From NCBI GenBank assembly GCA_002686265.1, contig NZBA01000120.1, positions 140,081-204,080 of the forward strand: a DNA stretch of 64,000 bases. Direction: 5' to 3'. The notes beneath the pieces were generated by a model. That model saw only the letters and a program-made list of their open reading frames with translations, had not been told where the DNA came from and made no database searches. Each line of letters opens with the position of its first letter. The first letter of the stretch is position 1. The DNA is from Planctomycetota bacterium. Its GTDB lineage: Bacteria > Planctomycetota > UBA1135 > GCA-002686595. Positions 62,542 through 64,000 of the stretch are shown here, piece after piece. The position numbers and the translations under genes are program-made.

Positions 62542-63114
62542 ATGGCGGACGAGCAGCAAACCGAGGAAATCGACGCGGACGGCCTCGCGATCCAAGAGCA
62601 CAGGAGCACGGTGCTGATCGTCGTGCCGAACGAGGACTTCGACGACCAGACCCTGCGCCACGTGCGTTCGAGCCTCAAGAACGTCCACGTGGGGACGCGG
62701 GCCGTGTCCACCCGCACCGACGCCACCGTTTCCGGTCGCCTCCAGGACGAGTTCCAAGTGGACGGCGAAGTGCACTCGGTGTCGCTGGAGGAGCACGTCG
62801 GCGTGGTCTTCGTGGGCTGCGAGCGGGATACCGCATTCCTCTCCGACCCCGACGTGCTGCGCCTCGCGACGGAGGCCGCCTCGACGGGCAAGCTGATCGG
62901 GGCCTGGGGGCTCGCCACCCTGGTCCTGGCCCGTGCCGGCATTCTGCGCAAGCGCAGGGTCACCGGGGCGGCGGCCGTGGCCGAGGAGGTCGAGCGCGCG
63001 GGCGGGCGCTACGAGGGCCGGCAGATCGTGGTCGACGACCACCTCGTCACGGGCATCGACGAATCCTCCGGCCTGCGCCTGGGGAAGGCGCTCGCTCAGC
63101 AAGTCCGCATCTGA
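62542..63114 (+). CDS. DJ-1/PfpI-family protein
   Basis: The 190-aa protein has the PfpI-type order of strands: STVLIVVPNEDFDDQTLRHV, a switched EFQVDGEVHSVSLEEH, VVFVGCERDTAFLSDPDVLR, GKLIGAWGLATLVLARAGIL and VTGAAAVAEEVERAGGRY. The nucleophile elbow usually holds a Cys (AICHGP); here it reads GAWGLA, so the catalytic Cys is missing. It may be a binding or regulatory form. Start ATG at 62542, after CACAAT. Confidence 0.75.
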   Translation: MADEQQTEEIDADGLAIQEHRSTVLIVVPNEDFDDQTLRHVRSSLKNVHVGTRAVSTRTDATVSGRLQDEFQVDGEVHSVSLEEHVGVVFVGCERDTAFLSDPDVLRLATEAASTGKLIGAWGLATLVLARAGILRKRRVTGAAAVAEEVERAGGRYEGRQIVVDDHLVTGIDESSGLRLGKALAQQVRI

Positions 63115-63323
63115 GGCCGTTTCCTGGCCGTTCGCCACCGTTCGCAGCGGGGGCGGGGAGCACCGGGATCTTCGCTCGGGAGAGTGTGTACAATCTCGGC
63201 GGCCTCCAAGGGCCACCAAGAAAGCTCCGTGAGGCACTGCGCCGAGCGGGAGCACCGAACAGACCGAGCCGCACCCGTGCGCGCACTTCCCACGACCCCC
63301 GGGGCACCACCGGGGCAGCGATT

Positions 63324-64000
63324 GTGACAGCCACACCGATTCTCGAGACCTTGGCCCGTGAGCTGAAGGTCAAGGTCGATCACATCACCAGCGCGTTCGA
63401 GATGATCGACGCCGGCCTCAGCCCGTCCTTCATCGGGCGCTTCCGGCGTGCGAGCGTCGGTGCCATGCTCCCGAGCGTGCTCCGGCGCCTCGCCTCGCGG
63501 CGCGAGGAGCTCGTCGAGCTCGACCGGCGGCGCGGGACGATCCTGCGGTCGCTGGAGCGCGAGGAGGGGACCGCCGGCAAGGCCGTCGACGGCATCCGTT
63601 CGTGCATGGATCGCTTCGAGCTCGAAGACCGCTTCCTGCCTTTCCGCCGCCCCGAACCCGAAGTGCAGCTGGCCTTCGACCGCGGTCTCGGCGGCTTGGC
63701 GGACCTGCTCGCGACACCCCTCGCCCGGGGGGCCGAGAGGGCCGGCGCGAGCGCTGGAGAGGAGACGGAGGAGGAGAGCGGCGGGCCCGAACCCGCGGGT
63801 GACGCCTCTGCTGAGGCGGTGAGCGAAGAGGGTGCGGAGGAGGTTCCCGAGGGTGATGCCGATGGGGGCGGTGCTGCTGCCGCCGCCGCGCCGAGCGCGT
63901 CGGGCGGTGCTGCTGACGCCGCCGCGCCGAGCGCGTCGGGCGGTGCTGCTGACGCCGTCGCGCCGAGCGCGTCGGGCGGTGCTGCTGACGCCGTCGCGCC
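63324..64000 (+). CDS. Tex-like N-terminal domain protein (gene runs off the window)
   Basis: From GTG at 63324 the protein reads TATPILETLARELKVKVDHI, then FEMIDAGLSPSFIGRFRRASVG, LPSVLRRLASRREELVELDRR and TILRSLEREEG. This is the helical start of Tex (S1 RNA-binding) proteins, where FIARYRKE is usual. An acidic, then Ala/Gly/Ser/Pro-rich segment follows, made of 12-residue repeats, before the edge. The nuclease-like and S1 parts are not visible, so the name is provisional. TACAAT at 63188-63193 may be the -10 box. Confidence 0.6.
   Translation, partial: MTATPILETLARELKVKVDHITSAFEMIDAGLSPSFIGRFRRASVGAMLPSVLRRLASRREELVELDRRRGTILRSLEREEGTAGKAVDGIRSCMDRFELEDRFLPFRRPEPEVQLAFDRGLGGLADLLATPLARGAERAGASAGEETEEESGGPEPAGDASAEAVSEEGAEEVPEGDADGGGAAAAAAPSASGGAADAAAPSASGGAADAVAPSASGGAADAVA
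63867..64000 (+). repeat. 36-bp tandem repeat inside the Tex-like gene
   Basis: Units at 63867-63902, 63903-63938, 63939-63974 and a partial one to the edge encode GGAADAAAPSAS-type 12-mers. Copies are nearly identical at DNA level, so the array is recent. Confidence 0.9.

Overview
The window is a very GC-rich, densely packed bacterial chromosome segment with no phage, IS, CRISPR or intact RNA gene. Secreted FG-GAP/VCBS proteins, sulfatase-like lipoproteins, an aryl-sulfotransferase-like protein, SPFH pairs and a family of cysteine-containing C-terminal domains suggest a member of the Planctomycetota, probably marine. This is an inference from protein style, not from a marker gene. Many genes have a TANNNT hexamer close to the start codon and no Shine-Dalgarno, and at least five look leaderless.

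Layout. 0-4.1 kb: the 5' part of fabI (minus strand), then a translationally coupled pair of a sigma-like protein and an AAA+ regulator. 4.4-8.4 kb: two secreted enzymes (deacetylase-like; endonuclease/exonuclease/phosphatase) that share a C-terminal domain. 8.6-16.7 kb: a complete trpEGDCFBA operon, then a chorismate-mutase-like gene and a DAHP synthase, which together cover entry into the shikimate pathway and all of tryptophan synthesis. 16.7-25.7 kb: a cluster of apparent selenoproteins with queA, a cysteine hydrolase and an unknown secreted protein between them. 25.8-33.1 kb: thiE, two FG-GAP proteins, a TPR protein, a broken secreted gene and a zinc ribbon. 33.5-37.8 kb: queG, an ECF sigma/anti-sigma operon and a strong bidirectional terminator. 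37.8-49.2 kb: sulfatase-like protein, moaA, pepN, pdxA, a HEAT protein, a B12-type radical SAM protein and a second sulfatase-like protein. 49.4-58.7 kb: a VWA/HEAT protein, a sulfotransferase-like protein, a nitroreductase-methyltransferase fusion, a MORN-like lipoprotein, a guanine deaminase, two SPFH proteins and HMG-CoA reductase. 59-64 kb: an EF-G, a beta-propeller, a DJ-1/PfpI protein and the start of a Tex-like protein.

The most exciting content is in-frame TGA codons used as sense codons. The reading frame 16741-19062 (FG-GAP repeats, DsbD-N-like domain, peroxiredoxin) carries TGA at 17161 and at 18751. The second sits exactly at the catalytic cysteine of the peroxiredoxin. A thioredoxin-like secreted protein (19430-20419) carries a tandem TGA-TGA just after its signal peptide. 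A secreted protein on the minus strand (24642-25727) carries TGA-CCG-GCC-TGA (UxxU) just after its signal peptide. The plus-strand sites are each followed at the right distance by a hairpin whose apical loop has an early G, as in bacterial SECIS elements; the minus-strand hairpin is weaker. Other genes here end normally at TGA, so this is selenocysteine insertion rather than a changed code. The proteins concerned are secreted or redox proteins lying within 9 kb of each other, which suggests a selenium-dependent envelope redox system.

A second unexplained item is a roughly 95-bp palindromic element present twice (6350-6445 and 13111-13203), the second copy lying between trpF and trpB.
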